Position numbers and translations under genes: made by a program. A stretch of DNA of 35,224 bases from Parvibaculum sp. GTDB taxonomy: Bacteria > Pseudomonadota > Alphaproteobacteria > Parvibaculales > Parvibaculaceae. The stretch covers positions 1-35,224 of the forward strand of contig JAHBYK010000023.1 in NCBI GenBank assembly GCA_019635965.1, read 5' to 3'. This document shows, piece by piece, positions 1 through 8,508 of this stretch. A model generated the notes under the pieces. It saw only the letters and a program-made list of their open reading frames with translations, was not told the origin of the DNA and ran no database searches. Within the stretch, counting starts at the first letter, position 1, and every line of letters starts with the position of its first letter.

Positions 1-15
1 GTAGGCGAGATCCAT
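1..15 (-). CDS. Possible 5' end of a minus-strand gene running off the window
   Basis: An ATG on the minus strand at 15-13 opens the frame M-D-L-A-Y and runs off the left edge. It is preceded by a GGAGA motif at a usable distance (GGAGACGAAGC then ATG). Five residues cannot identify a family. MDLAY/MDLSY is a common opening of alphaproteobacterial acyl-CoA dehydrogenases, but that is only a hint. The 140 bases between this start and the end of the GGDEF/EAL gene would hold its promoter. Confidence 0.3.
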
Positions 16-155
16 GCTTCGTCTCCCGTGGCGCCGCACTCGCTGCGGCACTCATTATCCGTTCTGGCTGGGAGAAGTTTAGCGTCCCTAACGATTTCGT
101 AAAGCCGGACGGGATCGCGGTCACGCTGCGTCAACGGCACAGGAATGAGCAAGGA

Positions 156-2420
156 TCAGGCGGCCGAGCCTGTCATATCGGGCTTGGAACCACGCCGCGC
201 ACCGGCCGGCTTCGACATGTCGATGGCCGTCCCGTGCAAGCCTCCGGCCGGGGAATTGCGCAGGAAAACCTCGAACTCAGCCGCAGGCATCGGGCGCCCG
301 ACGAAATAGCCCTGCACCTCATCGCAACCAAGCGCGCGCAGGGTTTCGAATTGTTCGGCCGTCTCGACGCCTTCCGCGATCACCTTCACGCCGAGCGCAT
401 GGGCGAGGTCGATGATGACCTTCGGGATCACGTCGCCGTCGCGGCCATCGGCAACATCCTGCACGAAGCTGCGATCGATCTTGAGCCGCTTCACCGGAAA
501 GCGCTTCAGATAGGCAAGCGACGAATAGCCCGTGCCGAAATCATCTATACCGATGCCGACGCCAAGACTGCGAAGACGGCGCAACGTGCCGATCACCACG
601 TCCACATCTTCCATCACCATGCTTTCGGTGACTTCAAGCTCCAGAAACTGGGGCGACAATCCATGGCGGATCAAGGTATTCGCAATCGTATCGGTCAGAT
701 CGGCACGCCGAAGGTCGATCGCCGACACGTTCACGGCGACACCGATCTTCATCAATCCATCGTCCTGCCAGACACGGTTCTGCCGGCAGGCTTCATCGAG
801 AACCCATTTCGTCAGCGGCACCACGAGACCGCTGCGCTCTGCAACCGGGATGAAGGTGGCGGGCGGAATGAAGCCGCGCTCCTCGTGCCGCCAGCGGATC
901 AGGGCTTCAGCACCCGTCACACGGCCCGTCGCAATGTCCACCTTGGGCTGGTAGAAGAGCATGAGCTGGTTCTGCGCAAGCGCGCTGCGCAGGTCGCGCT
1001 CGATCGTGTTGCGCTCGATCGCGCGAAGATGCAGTTCGTGGCGATAAAGGACGCAGGCGCCCGCCCCTTCCTGCTTGGCACGCGAGAGCGCAAGATCTGC
1101 CGTTTTGACAAGCACCTCGGCGTCGCGCCCGTCCTGCGGGAAAAGCGTGAGGCCGACACAGGCTCCCTGTTGCAGCTCCTGGGCGCCGAGCCGGAAGGGC
1201 GCACCCACGGCACGAACAAGCCGGCCGGCGAGATGAAGCGCATCGTCCGCATTTTTCACGCCGGGCATGATTATGCCGAACTCGTCGCCGCCGAGACGCG
1301 CAACCGTGTCACCGTCGCGCGCGCAGCCCTTCAGAATATCGGCCGTGCGCTGAAGCACGATGTCGCCGGCATCATGGCCTATCGTGTCGTTTACATCCTT
1401 GAAATTGTCGAGGTTGAGGATCATCACCCCGACCATGCGTCCGCCTCGTTCGCCAGCCGCAATTTCCTGCGCGAGGCGATCCTTGAAGTATGTCCGGTTG
1501 CCGAGCCCTGTCAGACCATCCGTTGCCGCAAGTTTTGCCAGACGCGCTTCGCCGGCATTGCGTGCATCGATGCTTTCGCTCAATGCGCGGGCGACGACAC
1601 CAATCTCGTCTTCCAGACCACCGCGATACGGAACGGATCTGGAGCCGCTCGCTGCATAGTCGCGCAATGCCTCGATCGGCGCGACAATGGTGCGGTGAAT
1701 GAGGAGCGACATGGTGAGCACCGCGAGGACGACGGCGATGACGAGCCATGCCATCAGGTTCCACGCATCCACGACGAGTTTCGACGCGACCTTGTCCGTA
1801 TCGACGCGCACGAAGAGGACGGCCTCTTCGCCGGACTGTGAAAAGCGAAGGATCCTTGCGAAATCGCCCGGGTAGTGACCGGCGCCTTCGAGCTGATCCT
1901 GCGTGGGCACTTCCGCCGCCGGCAGCCGCCGTGCTTCGTCGAGGAGACCGGCATCGAGCTGAAGGCGCTTGCCCGCCCAATTGTCATCGGAAGAGTGCAG
2001 GATACGCCCGCCGAGCGAGGCGACCGCCGCGCCCTTGAGGCCCGGAGCGCCCGCGACAGCATCGATCACCGGCTCGATGTCTGCCGGTCCCGCCATGTCG
2101 AGCGCGGCATGGGCGACCGCATCCGAAACGCCGGCCGAGCGGGCATAGGCAGCCTGCTCGAGATTGCTGTTGAAATTGTAGATGACAAATCCGGCGCTCA
2201 TCAGCACCAGCGCCGCACCGACCAGCGTCATCAGCGCAACGACCTTGATGCGGACCGAAACGAAATGACCTGTGAGCGCGCCATACATGGACGACAGATG
2301 CGCGCGCAATCCACGCGCGGACGCATCATCGCCCGCAGCGCCGCCCTGCACGTTGACGGAAACGGATTCCGCCTGCGCCAGTCCACCTTCGCGCTGATCC
2401 AACAAACTCGGCCCTTCCAT
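156..2420 (-). CDS. Membrane GGDEF/EAL protein (c-di-GMP synthesis/degradation)
   Basis: A 754-residue inner-membrane protein that probably makes and/or breaks cyclic di-GMP. Two hydrophobic segments (about residues 57-80 and 221-241) bracket a periplasmic sensor-like region of about 140 residues with no recognised fold. A HAMP-like linker follows (about 242-290), then GGDEF (about 295-460) and EAL (about 475-725). The GGDEF signature is intact (RLGGDEF, G377-F381). The EAL signature E505-A-L is intact, as are the DDFGTGYSS loop near 626 and the IAEGVE motif near 681, so neither domain looks degenerate by motif. It lies 71 bases downstream of the DUF1365 gene on the same strand, so it may be read from the sigma-controlled operon. 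An AT-rich stretch at about 2465-2490 could instead hold its own promoter. Which activity dominates cannot be told from sequence. Confidence 0.95.
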   Translation of the reverse strand: MEGPSLLDQREGGLAQAESVSVNVQGGAAGDDASARGLRAHLSSMYGALTGHFVSVRIKVVALMTLVGAALVLMSAGFVIYNFNSNLEQAAYARSAGVSDAVAHAALDMAGPADIEPVIDAVAGAPGLKGAAVASLGGRILHSSDDNWAGKRLQLDAGLLDEARRLPAAEVPTQDQLEGAGHYPGDFARILRFSQSGEEAVLFVRVDTDKVASKLVVDAWNLMAWLVIAVVLAVLTMSLLIHRTIVAPIEALRDYAASGSRSVPYRGGLEDEIGVVARALSESIDARNAGEARLAKLAATDGLTGLGNRTYFKDRLAQEIAAGERGGRMVGVMILNLDNFKDVNDTIGHDAGDIVLQRTADILKGCARDGDTVARLGGDEFGIIMPGVKNADDALHLAGRLVRAVGAPFRLGAQELQQGACVGLTLFPQDGRDAEVLVKTADLALSRAKQEGAGACVLYRHELHLRAIERNTIERDLRSALAQNQLMLFYQPKVDIATGRVTGAEALIRWRHEERGFIPPATFIPVAERSGLVVPLTKWVLDEACRQNRVWQDDGLMKIGVAVNVSAIDLRRADLTDTIANTLIRHGLSPQFLELEVTESMVMEDVDVVIGTLRRLRSLGVGIGIDDFGTGYSSLAYLKRFPVKRLKIDRSFVQDVADGRDGDVIPKVIIDLAHALGVKVIAEGVETAEQFETLRALGCDEVQGYFVGRPMPAAEFEVFLRNSPAGGLHGTAIDMSKPAGARRGSKPDMTGSAA

Positions 2421-2491
2421 TTCTCGGCGCCCGGAAAGCCCGGAATCCTCGATCGGAGGCCAGATATAGAGAGAATGTATCTAAAATTGCT

Positions 2492-3316
2492 TTACGCAGG
2501 CGGCACGGCGCCCCCGCTTTTGTCCCGGAACGAGACAGCAGGCTTCACGATCGTGACCGGACTTGCAGGCGCCGCAGGGCGGGCCGCAAGGCGGAGGCCC
2601 TTCCGCCAGAGCCGGGCAGCCTCCACATGAATGCCCGCGACTACTTTCAGCGTCATGAGCGGATGACGGAAGAAGGCGGCGAGAAGCTCCCGGTCCCGGA
2701 AGGGCTTTGCGCGGCCGGCGAATGAAGCGGTGAGCAGCGCCCCGTCCTGATCGCTTTCACGGATCGTCAGCGCAAATCTTGCGCCTGGCCGGAGCAGCTT
2801 GAAATGATAGCGGCCCGCCACCGGCAGGAAGGGCGAGACATAGAACGCCTTGTCGCAATCCTGCGTCAGCGCGTCCGCCGCGCCCTCTTCGACCGGGATC
2901 AGATAGGAGTGACGGTCACCGAACGTGTTGTTCACTTCGTAGAGGACGGCGGCAAGCGTGCCGTCCGGCCGGTGACAGAGATAGACGCTGATCGGATTGA
3001 ACACATAGCCGAGCACACGGGGAAAGCAGAGCACCGATATGCGCCCGCCCGCAATGTCGATGCCCGCGCGCAGAAGCTGCGCCTCTACCCAGGAGCGAAG
3101 CGAACCGCCGCGGCCATCGCCGTGATCGCCATCATGGAAACTGAAAAGCGAAAACCTGTTATGGCCGAAAAGCCACGACCGGCGCGCAAGACTGCCGATC
3201 TCGTCAAGATCGAGCAGCATGTAGAAGACGCGGTAGGACAGTTCATGGACATGCGGCCTGAGGCGTCGGTGAAACACCTCGCCTTCATAGAGTTTCGATT
3301 GTGCGCCGATGCTCAT
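2492..3316 (-). CDS. DUF1365 family protein
   Basis: A 274-residue protein whose N-terminus (YEGEVFHRRLRPHVHELSYR) and central FNPISVYLCH segment are typical of DUF1365. The biochemical role of this family is not settled. It commonly sits beside an FAD-dependent amine-oxidase-like protein and a cyclopropane-fatty-acid-synthase-like methyltransferase in ECF11/ChrR regulons, where such genes are tied to modification of membrane fatty acids under singlet-oxygen stress. Here its ATG overlaps the stop of the upstream FAD gene by four bases (3313-3316), so the two are probably translationally coupled. The usual third partner, the methyltransferase, is not downstream; a GGDEF/EAL gene is. No signal peptide is evident. 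Confidence 0.9.
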   Translation of the reverse strand: MSIGAQSKLYEGEVFHRRLRPHVHELSYRVFYMLLDLDEIGSLARRSWLFGHNRFSLFSFHDGDHGDGRGGSLRSWVEAQLLRAGIDIAGGRISVLCFPRVLGYVFNPISVYLCHRPDGTLAAVLYEVNNTFGDRHSYLIPVEEGAADALTQDCDKAFYVSPFLPVAGRYHFKLLRPGARFALTIRESDQDGALLTASFAGRAKPFRDRELLAAFFRHPLMTLKVVAGIHVEAARLWRKGLRLAARPAAPASPVTIVKPAVSFRDKSGGAVPPA

Positions 3317-4641
3317 GCCGCCACTTCAAGCCATTCCGGGTTCGCGCCGAGGCTGATCCGGCCGGACGGATTTTCAACCGTCCAGGGCCTCGCGACTCCG
3401 CCCAGTTCCTCGGCAACCGCAAGACCTGCCTGCAGGCCATCCTCGTGAAAGCCCGATCCGAAATAGGCACCGCAGAACCAAGTGCGCCGCTGACCCTGCA
3501 ATTCCCAGAGCCGGCGCTGCGCCGCCAGCGCGCCGACGTCGAACAGAGGATGATCATACTCGATGCGGGCGAAGGCGCTCGCCTCATCCGGCTCATGGGA
3601 TGGATTGAGCGTGACGAAGAGCTGGCGCTCCGTCGGCAAGGCTTGCAGGCGGTTCATCCAGTAACTGACACAGACCGGCCGCCCCGCGCCACCGCCCATA
3701 TAGTTCCAGCTCGACCAGACCCGGCGTTCATTCGGCATGAAAGACGGATCGGAATGCAGCCAGGCGATATTGCGCTGGTAGGGCATGGCGCCGAGAAGCG
3801 CCGTTTCGCGCGGGCTGGCATCGCCGAGAAGCGCCAGCGCCTCGTCGCTATGCGTCGCGATCACCACCTGGTCGAAACGGTCACGATGGCCCTTGCCGTC
3901 GATCACGGTGACGCCCGCCGCATCGCGCTCGATGCGCGCAATGCCGGTGCCGAGACGCAGTTCACCACCAAAATCGTCGAGCATCTTTCGCACATATTCG
4001 CGCGAGCCGCCGCTTACCGTCCGCCACAGGGGCCGCCCCTTGAGCCGCATCAGGCCGTGATTGTCGAAGAAGCGGAGAAAGGCGAGCGCCGGAAACTGCT
4101 CCACGCGCTCGACCGGCAACGACCAGATGGCCGCACACATGGGCAGCAGATGATCGTCACGAAGCGCATCGGAATAGCCCTGCTCGCGCAGGAAATCGCC
4201 AAGCGGCTTTTCGTCGAGCCCGGATTGCAGGACAAGTTCCGGCGCCGCGCGATAGAGCTTCAGAATGTCGCCGATCATGCGCCACATGCGCGGGCTGACA
4301 ATGTTGCGCCGGTCGGCGAAGAGACCGTTGAGGCCGGCACCCGAATATTCGAAGCGGCGATGCCCACCCGTTTCCAGCGAGGCGGCAAAGGACATGTTGC
4401 TTGCCTGCGTCCGAACGCCCAGATGATCGAACAGCGCCGTCAGATTGGGATAGTTGAGTTCATTGTAGACGATGAACCCGGTATCGACCGGCACGGGCCC
4501 TTCCGGGCAGTCGGCGACCAGCGTGTTCGAATGTCCGCCCGGCCGCGCCTCCTTGTCGAACAGCACAACTTCGTGCCGCGATGAAAGCAGCCATGCAGCG
4601 GACAGGCCCGATATGCCGGTTCCGACGACAGCAATCCTCAT
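3313..4641 (-). CDS. FAD-dependent amine-oxidase-like oxidoreductase
   Basis: A 442-residue flavoprotein of the NAD(P)-binding/amine-oxidase superfamily. The Rossmann dinucleotide motif opens the protein (VVGTGISGLSAAW, G7-x-G9-x-x-G12), followed by an acidic residue at the end of strand 2 (LFDKE) and the RPGGHSNT motif. Near the C-terminus a FCGAYFGSGFHEDG stretch fits the FAD-contacting end of this family. I chose ATG 4641 because GGAGG lies four bases upstream and the Rossmann fold starts at once. An in-frame ATG at 4701 behind GGGGA is also possible and would add 20 residues. A GTG at 4737 is unlikely because it lies at or above the predicted transcription start. Homologues next to DUF1365 in ChrR regulons are implicated in lipid modification; the substrate is unknown. 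Confidence 0.9.
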   Translation of the reverse strand: MRIAVVGTGISGLSAAWLLSSRHEVVLFDKEARPGGHSNTLVADCPEGPVPVDTGFIVYNELNYPNLTALFDHLGVRTQASNMSFAASLETGGHRRFEYSGAGLNGLFADRRNIVSPRMWRMIGDILKLYRAAPELVLQSGLDEKPLGDFLREQGYSDALRDDHLLPMCAAIWSLPVERVEQFPALAFLRFFDNHGLMRLKGRPLWRTVSGGSREYVRKMLDDFGGELRLGTGIARIERDAAGVTVIDGKGHRDRFDQVVIATHSDEALALLGDASPRETALLGAMPYQRNIAWLHSDPSFMPNERRVWSSWNYMGGGAGRPVCVSYWMNRLQALPTERQLFVTLNPSHEPDEASAFARIEYDHPLFDVGALAAQRRLWELQGQRRTWFCGAYFGSGFHEDGLQAGLAVAEELGGVARPWTVENPSGRISLGANPEWLEVAA

Positions 4642-4739
4642 CCGGCCTCCGGTGCGCGAGGTCTCGGCGTGAACGGTCGTGCGGTCGTCGAATGGCGACA
4701 TGATTTTCCCCGGTAACGGAAATCGCTGGTTTACCACTT

Positions 4740-4768
4740 GCCTACGCGGCCCGCCCCCTTGCGGATCA
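4740..4768 (-). promoter_or_regulatory. Predicted ECF11 promoter for the FAD/DUF1365 operon
   Basis: Reading the minus strand, TGATCC (4768-4763) is followed by exactly 18 bases and then TAGGC (4744-4740). This fits the ECF11 pattern of a TGATCC -35 and a TA-led -10, and uses the same 18-base spacer as the promoter in front of the sigma gene. The start of transcription would fall near 4733, leaving a leader of about 30 bases to ATG 4701 or about 90 bases to ATG 4641. Confidence 0.65.
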
Positions 4769-4848
4769 CCGCGCGCCGCTGCGGCACCGTTGCGCTTTCC
4801 CGCCCCTCGCCTTTTCCCTAGACTCGTGCCGGATCAGGCCAATTCGAG

Positions 4849-4877
4849 TGATCCGGGATTGTTTCGGCGGCGTAAGA
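4849..4877 (+). promoter_or_regulatory. Predicted autoregulated ECF11 promoter of the sigma/ChrR operon
   Basis: TGATCC (4849-4854), an 18-base spacer and TAAGA (4873-4877) match the promoter pattern I recall for Rhodobacter RpoE/ChrR targets. It would start transcription near 4883 and leave a leader of about 80 bases before ATG 4967. Positive autoregulation by the ECF factor is usual for this family. A further, inverted TGATCC at 4836-4831 has no -10 partner. Confidence 0.75.
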
Positions 4878-4966
4878 CGGACATGCCGCCGAAAAACGCT
4901 TCCGAGATCAGACCGGCCCTGAACGTCCGCCCCTTATGGCGGCCGAACCTGAAAGAGCTAGGTCTG

Positions 4967-5566
4967 ATGAACCGGGACCGGACATCCGGTGAGATGCCAG
5001 AGCAGCTGCCCCCGGGGCAACTCGCAAATGAAATGGCGGATCTCATCGCTTCCATCGCGACCAACGCGGACAGGACAGCGTTTTCACGGCTATTCGGCTA
5101 TTACGCCCCTCGCGTGAAGTCGTATCTGCGGCGTATGCGTGTGGATGAACGGCTGGCAGAGGACATTTCGCAGGAGGTCATGCTGACGGTCTGGCGTAAG
5201 GCCGCTCAGTTCGACAGATCGAAGGCTTCGGCGGGCACCTGGATATTTACCATTGCCCGCAACCGCTTCATCGACCGGGTCCGGCGGGAAAACCGCCCGG
5301 ACCTCGATCCGGAAGATCCGATGCTGCTTCCGGAGGAGGCCCGTCCGCAGGATGAAGCACTGGCGGGCGCGGAGATAGGCGAGCGGGTCCATGCCGCGCT
5401 TGGCAAGCTGCCGCCCGATCAGGCGGAAGTCGTCGAGCTGTCTTTTCTGGAAGGGATGCCCCATTCGGCGATCGCCGAACGACTTGGCATCCCGTTAGGT
5501 ACGGTGAAATCGCGCCTGCGGCTCGCCTTTGCGCGTCTCCGCCCGGTGCTGGAGGATTTGAGATGA
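4967..5566 (+). CDS. rpoE: ECF (group IV) sigma factor, ECF11/RpoE-ChrR type
   Basis: A 199-residue extracytoplasmic-function sigma factor. Region 2 includes AFSRLFGYYAPRVKSYL, the DISQEVMLTVW segment and WIFTIARNRFIDRVRR (region 2.3/2.4). Region 4 carries LPPDQAEVVELSFLEGMPH and the helix-turn-helix IAERLGIPLGTVKSRLRLA. The reading frame is open upstream to 4679, but a predicted sigma-dependent promoter at 4849-4877 lies inside that extension, so the start must be downstream. ATG 4967 is my choice; ATG 4994 behind GGTGAG is also good. The stop overlaps the ChrR start by four bases. Pairing with a cupin anti-sigma protein and with FAD/DUF1365 genes places it in the ECF11 group known for singlet-oxygen response in Rhodobacter. 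The inducer here is inferred. Confidence 0.93.
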   Translation: MNRDRTSGEMPEQLPPGQLANEMADLIASIATNADRTAFSRLFGYYAPRVKSYLRRMRVDERLAEDISQEVMLTVWRKAAQFDRSKASAGTWIFTIARNRFIDRVRRENRPDLDPEDPMLLPEEARPQDEALAGAEIGERVHAALGKLPPDQAEVVELSFLEGMPHSAIAERLGIPLGTVKSRLRLAFARLRPVLEDLR

Positions 5567-6261
5567 CTGCCCCGACGCCGGCCGGCGTAAATTCCAAACC
5601 CGTGAACCATCGCCTCGGCGATGAATGGCTGATGGCCTATGCCGCAGGCGCACTGAGCGAGGGCCAGTCGCTGATCGTTGCCTCGCATCTGAGCTATCTC
5701 GAGGATGCCCCCGCCCGCATCTCCCTCGCGGAGGCGGCAGGCGGCGCCCTGCTTGAGCGCCTTGAGGCGGACCGCATGTCACCTGATGCGCTTGCCCGTA
5801 CGCTCGCCCTGCTCGATGCCGAGGAGACCGGCGCGGCCGTCCCGCCGCAGCCGCGGCGCAATGCCGGCACAGGCAATCCCCTGCCCGCTCCCCTGCGCGA
5901 CTGGCTTGGCTGCGATGTCGATGACCTGAAATGGACCTGGCTTGGTCCGGGCATGAAGAAGGTCAATCTCTGGCATGGCGGGCCGAACGACCAGCGGCTC
6001 TGGATGCTGCGCGCGGCGCCTGGCATCGACATTCCCATGCATGGCCATAGCGGCACCGAACTCGTGCTCGTGCTCAAGGGAAGCCTGACCGACCCGCATG
6101 GCACCTTCCATGCCGGCGATATCGAGGAATGCACGAGCGAGGATGTTCATGCCTTGCGGACCGGCGACGGCGAGGAATGCATCTGCCTCGCCCTCACGGA
6201 AGGCCCCACCCGCTTCAAGGGCTGGATTGCCAGAATGCTTCAGCCCTTCATTGGCCTCTGA
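5563..6261 (+). CDS. chrR: ChrR-like cupin anti-sigma factor with altered zinc site
   Basis: A 232-residue cytoplasmic anti-sigma factor partner of the upstream sigma factor, starting within its stop codon (ATGA). The N-terminal anti-sigma domain is recognisable (LMAYAAGALSEGQSLIVASH, residues 23-42). In Rhodobacter ChrR this domain binds zinc through two histidines and a C-x2-C pair placed four and seven residues after the second histidine. Here that histidine is H42, but the cysteine positions are L46 and A49, so the classical zinc site is broken. The C-terminal cupin domain keeps a full metal-ligand set: H160, H162, E166 and H196. It also keeps a C-x-C pair, C206 and C208. The protein may hold the sigma factor without zinc in the N-domain, or be a looser inhibitor. 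Family assignment is firm; function of the variant is inference. Confidence 0.9.
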   Translation: MTAPTPAGVNSKPVNHRLGDEWLMAYAAGALSEGQSLIVASHLSYLEDAPARISLAEAAGGALLERLEADRMSPDALARTLALLDAEETGAAVPPQPRRNAGTGNPLPAPLRDWLGCDVDDLKWTWLGPGMKKVNLWHGGPNDQRLWMLRAAPGIDIPMHGHSGTELVLVLKGSLTDPHGTFHAGDIEECTSEDVHALRTGDGEECICLALTEGPTRFKGWIARMLQPFIGL

Positions 6262-6290
6262 CGAGGCGGCACCGGAAGAAGCCCGAAATA

Positions 6291-6322
6291 ATCATGGCCC
6301 GGCATCAAAGCCGGGCCATGAT
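6291..6322. terminator. Bidirectional intrinsic terminator
   Basis: A perfect 13-bp stem (arms 6291-6303 and 6310-6322, rich in GGCCCGGC) with a six-base loop, followed by GTATTTT on the plus strand and ATTTC on the minus strand. It lies between the convergent chrR and TonB-receptor genes and can serve both. Confidence 0.85.
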
Positions 6323-6336
6323 GTATTTTGAGCGGC

Positions 6337-8466
6337 CTAGAACCGGGCCGTCATCACGAGACGCACATTGCGTCCCGGTTGCAGCACATCGTTCTTCTTG
6401 AAGGAGGAATGGGTGCGCATGTCGTGGTCGAGCAGGTTCTCGCCGATAATCGCGATCTCATAGGCAGCGGCGCCCGCAGCCGCATCCGGCAGACGGTAGC
6501 GGATTTCCGCCTTGAGGTCGGTATGGCTTCCCGTTTCGGTCTCGTTCGCGGAAAGCCTGTCCTGGCCGAAAGCGTGAAGGAAGCCGAACCGGCCCCAGAC
6601 CTGCACATCTTCATAGAAGATGCCGGCACCCGCCCGCATGGGCGGTATGCGGGGTACATTGCCGCCCGTATCGAGCGTTGCCCGCACCATGTCGAACTGA
6701 CCTGTGATGCCTGCCCGCGCCGTCCCGAAACGCGCCAGCGTGACGCTGCCCCTCGCCTCGAAGCCTCTAAAGGTCGCGTCTTCCTGCGTGAAGAACACCT
6801 GATTGAGCTCCGTACCGGCGCCATGCGGCGTGCAGCTGTCGAAATCATCGTCGCAGGTTTCGCCGGTGAGCCGCTTGTAGATGAAGTCCTTGAACGAGGT
6901 GTGGAAGATGGCCGCCTCGATCGAATAATCGTCACCCATACGCCGCATGTTCGCCTCGAAGCTGAGCGCCTTTTCCTTGCCGAGCGTTGGATCGCCGACC
7001 TCGAAGGTTTCGGTTGCCTCATGCGGCCCCTTGGAAAAAAGTTCCAGTGCATCGGGCGCGCGCTCCACATGCTGCGCCGTGAGCCCGAAAACCCACTGCT
7101 CGCCGGGGTTGAATACGAGGCCCGCCGAGACGCTGCCCGGCGTGAAATGCCGCGAGACTGGATAATCGAAAGGCGCGAGCGGCACGGAATAATCAAGCGC
7201 ACGGCCCGAGACATCGACATTCTCGATGCGTCCGCCAAGCTGGAGCTTCAACTCATCGCCCGCCAGCGGCATTTCCTCGAAGATGAAGGCTGCGATTGCT
7301 GCCGTCCTGCCCGGCGCCAGAAGTTCACCGCCTTCGCCTTCCGCCGAAATATCGCGGCGCTGAAACTGGACACCAATCGCGCCGGTGAAAGGACCGATGG
7401 CGCGATGGAGAAATTCGGCGCGGCCTTCCCATGCCTCATTGTCGAAGCGCGAGCCCGTCACGCCCGCAGCATCGACCTCGCCATGCGTGTAGTCGCTGTA
7501 GCCGCCGGACAGGCTCATGCCCGACAGGATGCCGCCGGCAAATTCGAGATCGCTGCCCAGCTGGAGTTTTGTCTGGTTCATGTCGATATGAACCGGATTG
7601 GCGGGATCTCCCGGCGCGGGAATACCGTATTTGCTGTCGTAATAGGCGATGCTCGCGCCGACATGGCCATCGACCTCGCCATTGCCGACGAGAAGCGACG
7701 CGCCGCCCGCGATGCCTGAACTTTCCAGCCAGCTTTCGCTCTGCCGGCTTGCGGCGCCGGGAATACGATAGTCGTCCGCCTTCCGCACGAAACCATCCCC
7801 ATGCCAGACGACATTGCCAGCCGATGCCTTCGCCATGCCGCCCGCCCGGCGCCCTGTGCTCACGCTGTCATATGCGAGGCTCGCCTCCGCCTCGAAGCCG
7901 CCCTTCGGCATTGCCTTCGGGATACGGCTGTTGATGACATTCACAACGCCGCCCATTGCCTCGCTGCCATAGCGCAGCACCGCTGGGCCGCGGATAACCT
8001 CGACCCGCTCGGCCGAATAGGGGTCGATCGGGATGCCGTGATCTTCGCTCACCGCCGACACATCGCCCGCGCCAATGCCATTTTCCTGAATGCGCACGCG
8101 GGTGTTGTCGAGACCGCGAATGATCGGCCGGCTTGCACCGGGCGCAAATGCGCTTTCGGAAATGCCCGGTTCGTCTTTCAGCAATCCGCCGATCGTGGCG
8201 GCGGATGAGGCCAGGATTTCATCGCGCGCGATGACGGTCACGGGAACCGCAAGCTCGTCGAGCGGCGAGGCAAGCGGCGACGCCGTCACGACAATCGGCG
8301 GAAGCTGAAGGCTCTCCGCCGCCTCGGCTGTTTCCGCCTCCATATTCTCCTTCGCCAGCGCCGGACCGGCGGCGAGCGCCAGCATGGAAGCGGCGGATAG
8401 CAGCACCGTCCGTCGCCGCGCTCCTTTCCGGTTGCAAACCTGGTCGTGATGAACGCGATCTCGCAT
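6337..8466 (-). CDS. TonB-dependent outer-membrane receptor, probably zinc (ZnuD-like)
   Basis: A 709-residue TonB-dependent receptor. A signal peptide (basic start, hydrophobic core, cleavage after ALA at about residue 38) leads to a TonB-box-like PPIVVTAS. The plug domain includes PIIRGLDNTRVRIQENGIG and VEVIRGPAVLRYGSEAMGGV. A long barrel follows, ending in an aromatic residue (RLVMTARF) as expected for BAM-assembled proteins. The plug wording with SEDHGIPIDPYSAERVEVIRGP is close to that of ZnuD-type zinc receptors. A Zur-like palindrome sits 42 bases upstream of the start, which supports zinc. I see no long histidine-rich loop, so substrate rests mainly on the operator. The start is ATG 8466 behind AAGGAGG. 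No znuABC genes lie next to it. Confidence 0.9.
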   Translation of the reverse strand: MRDRVHHDQVCNRKGARRRTVLLSAASMLALAAGPALAKENMEAETAEAAESLQLPPIVVTASPLASPLDELAVPVTVIARDEILASSAATIGGLLKDEPGISESAFAPGASRPIIRGLDNTRVRIQENGIGAGDVSAVSEDHGIPIDPYSAERVEVIRGPAVLRYGSEAMGGVVNVINSRIPKAMPKGGFEAEASLAYDSVSTGRRAGGMAKASAGNVVWHGDGFVRKADDYRIPGAASRQSESWLESSGIAGGASLLVGNGEVDGHVGASIAYYDSKYGIPAPGDPANPVHIDMNQTKLQLGSDLEFAGGILSGMSLSGGYSDYTHGEVDAAGVTGSRFDNEAWEGRAEFLHRAIGPFTGAIGVQFQRRDISAEGEGGELLAPGRTAAIAAFIFEEMPLAGDELKLQLGGRIENVDVSGRALDYSVPLAPFDYPVSRHFTPGSVSAGLVFNPGEQWVFGLTAQHVERAPDALELFSKGPHEATETFEVGDPTLGKEKALSFEANMRRMGDDYSIEAAIFHTSFKDFIYKRLTGETCDDDFDSCTPHGAGTELNQVFFTQEDATFRGFEARGSVTLARFGTARAGITGQFDMVRATLDTGGNVPRIPPMRAGAGIFYEDVQVWGRFGFLHAFGQDRLSANETETGSHTDLKAEIRYRLPDAAAGAAAYEIAIIGENLLDHDMRTHSSFKKNDVLQPGRNVRLVMTARF

Positions 8467-8508
8467 GACAGCCCCTCCTTCCGTGCGGAAAATCTCATGG
8501 GAAAGTTT

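Noticed and set aside
153..158. TGATCC on the minus strand upstream of the edge gene
   Set aside because: The sequence 18 bases on is TTGAC, not a -10 element.
234..1841. Long plus-strand open frame opposite the GGDEF/EAL gene
   Set aside because: It is antisense to a gene with intact motifs; such frames arise from high GC content. No domain is visible in it.
3301..4584. A 427-codon plus-strand frame opposite the FAD oxidoreductase
   Set aside because: Antisense to a clear Rossmann-fold protein; no domain or ribosome binding site.
4831..4836. A third, inverted TGATCC near the sigma promoter
   Set aside because: No TA-led -10 lies 16-19 bases away on the minus strand.
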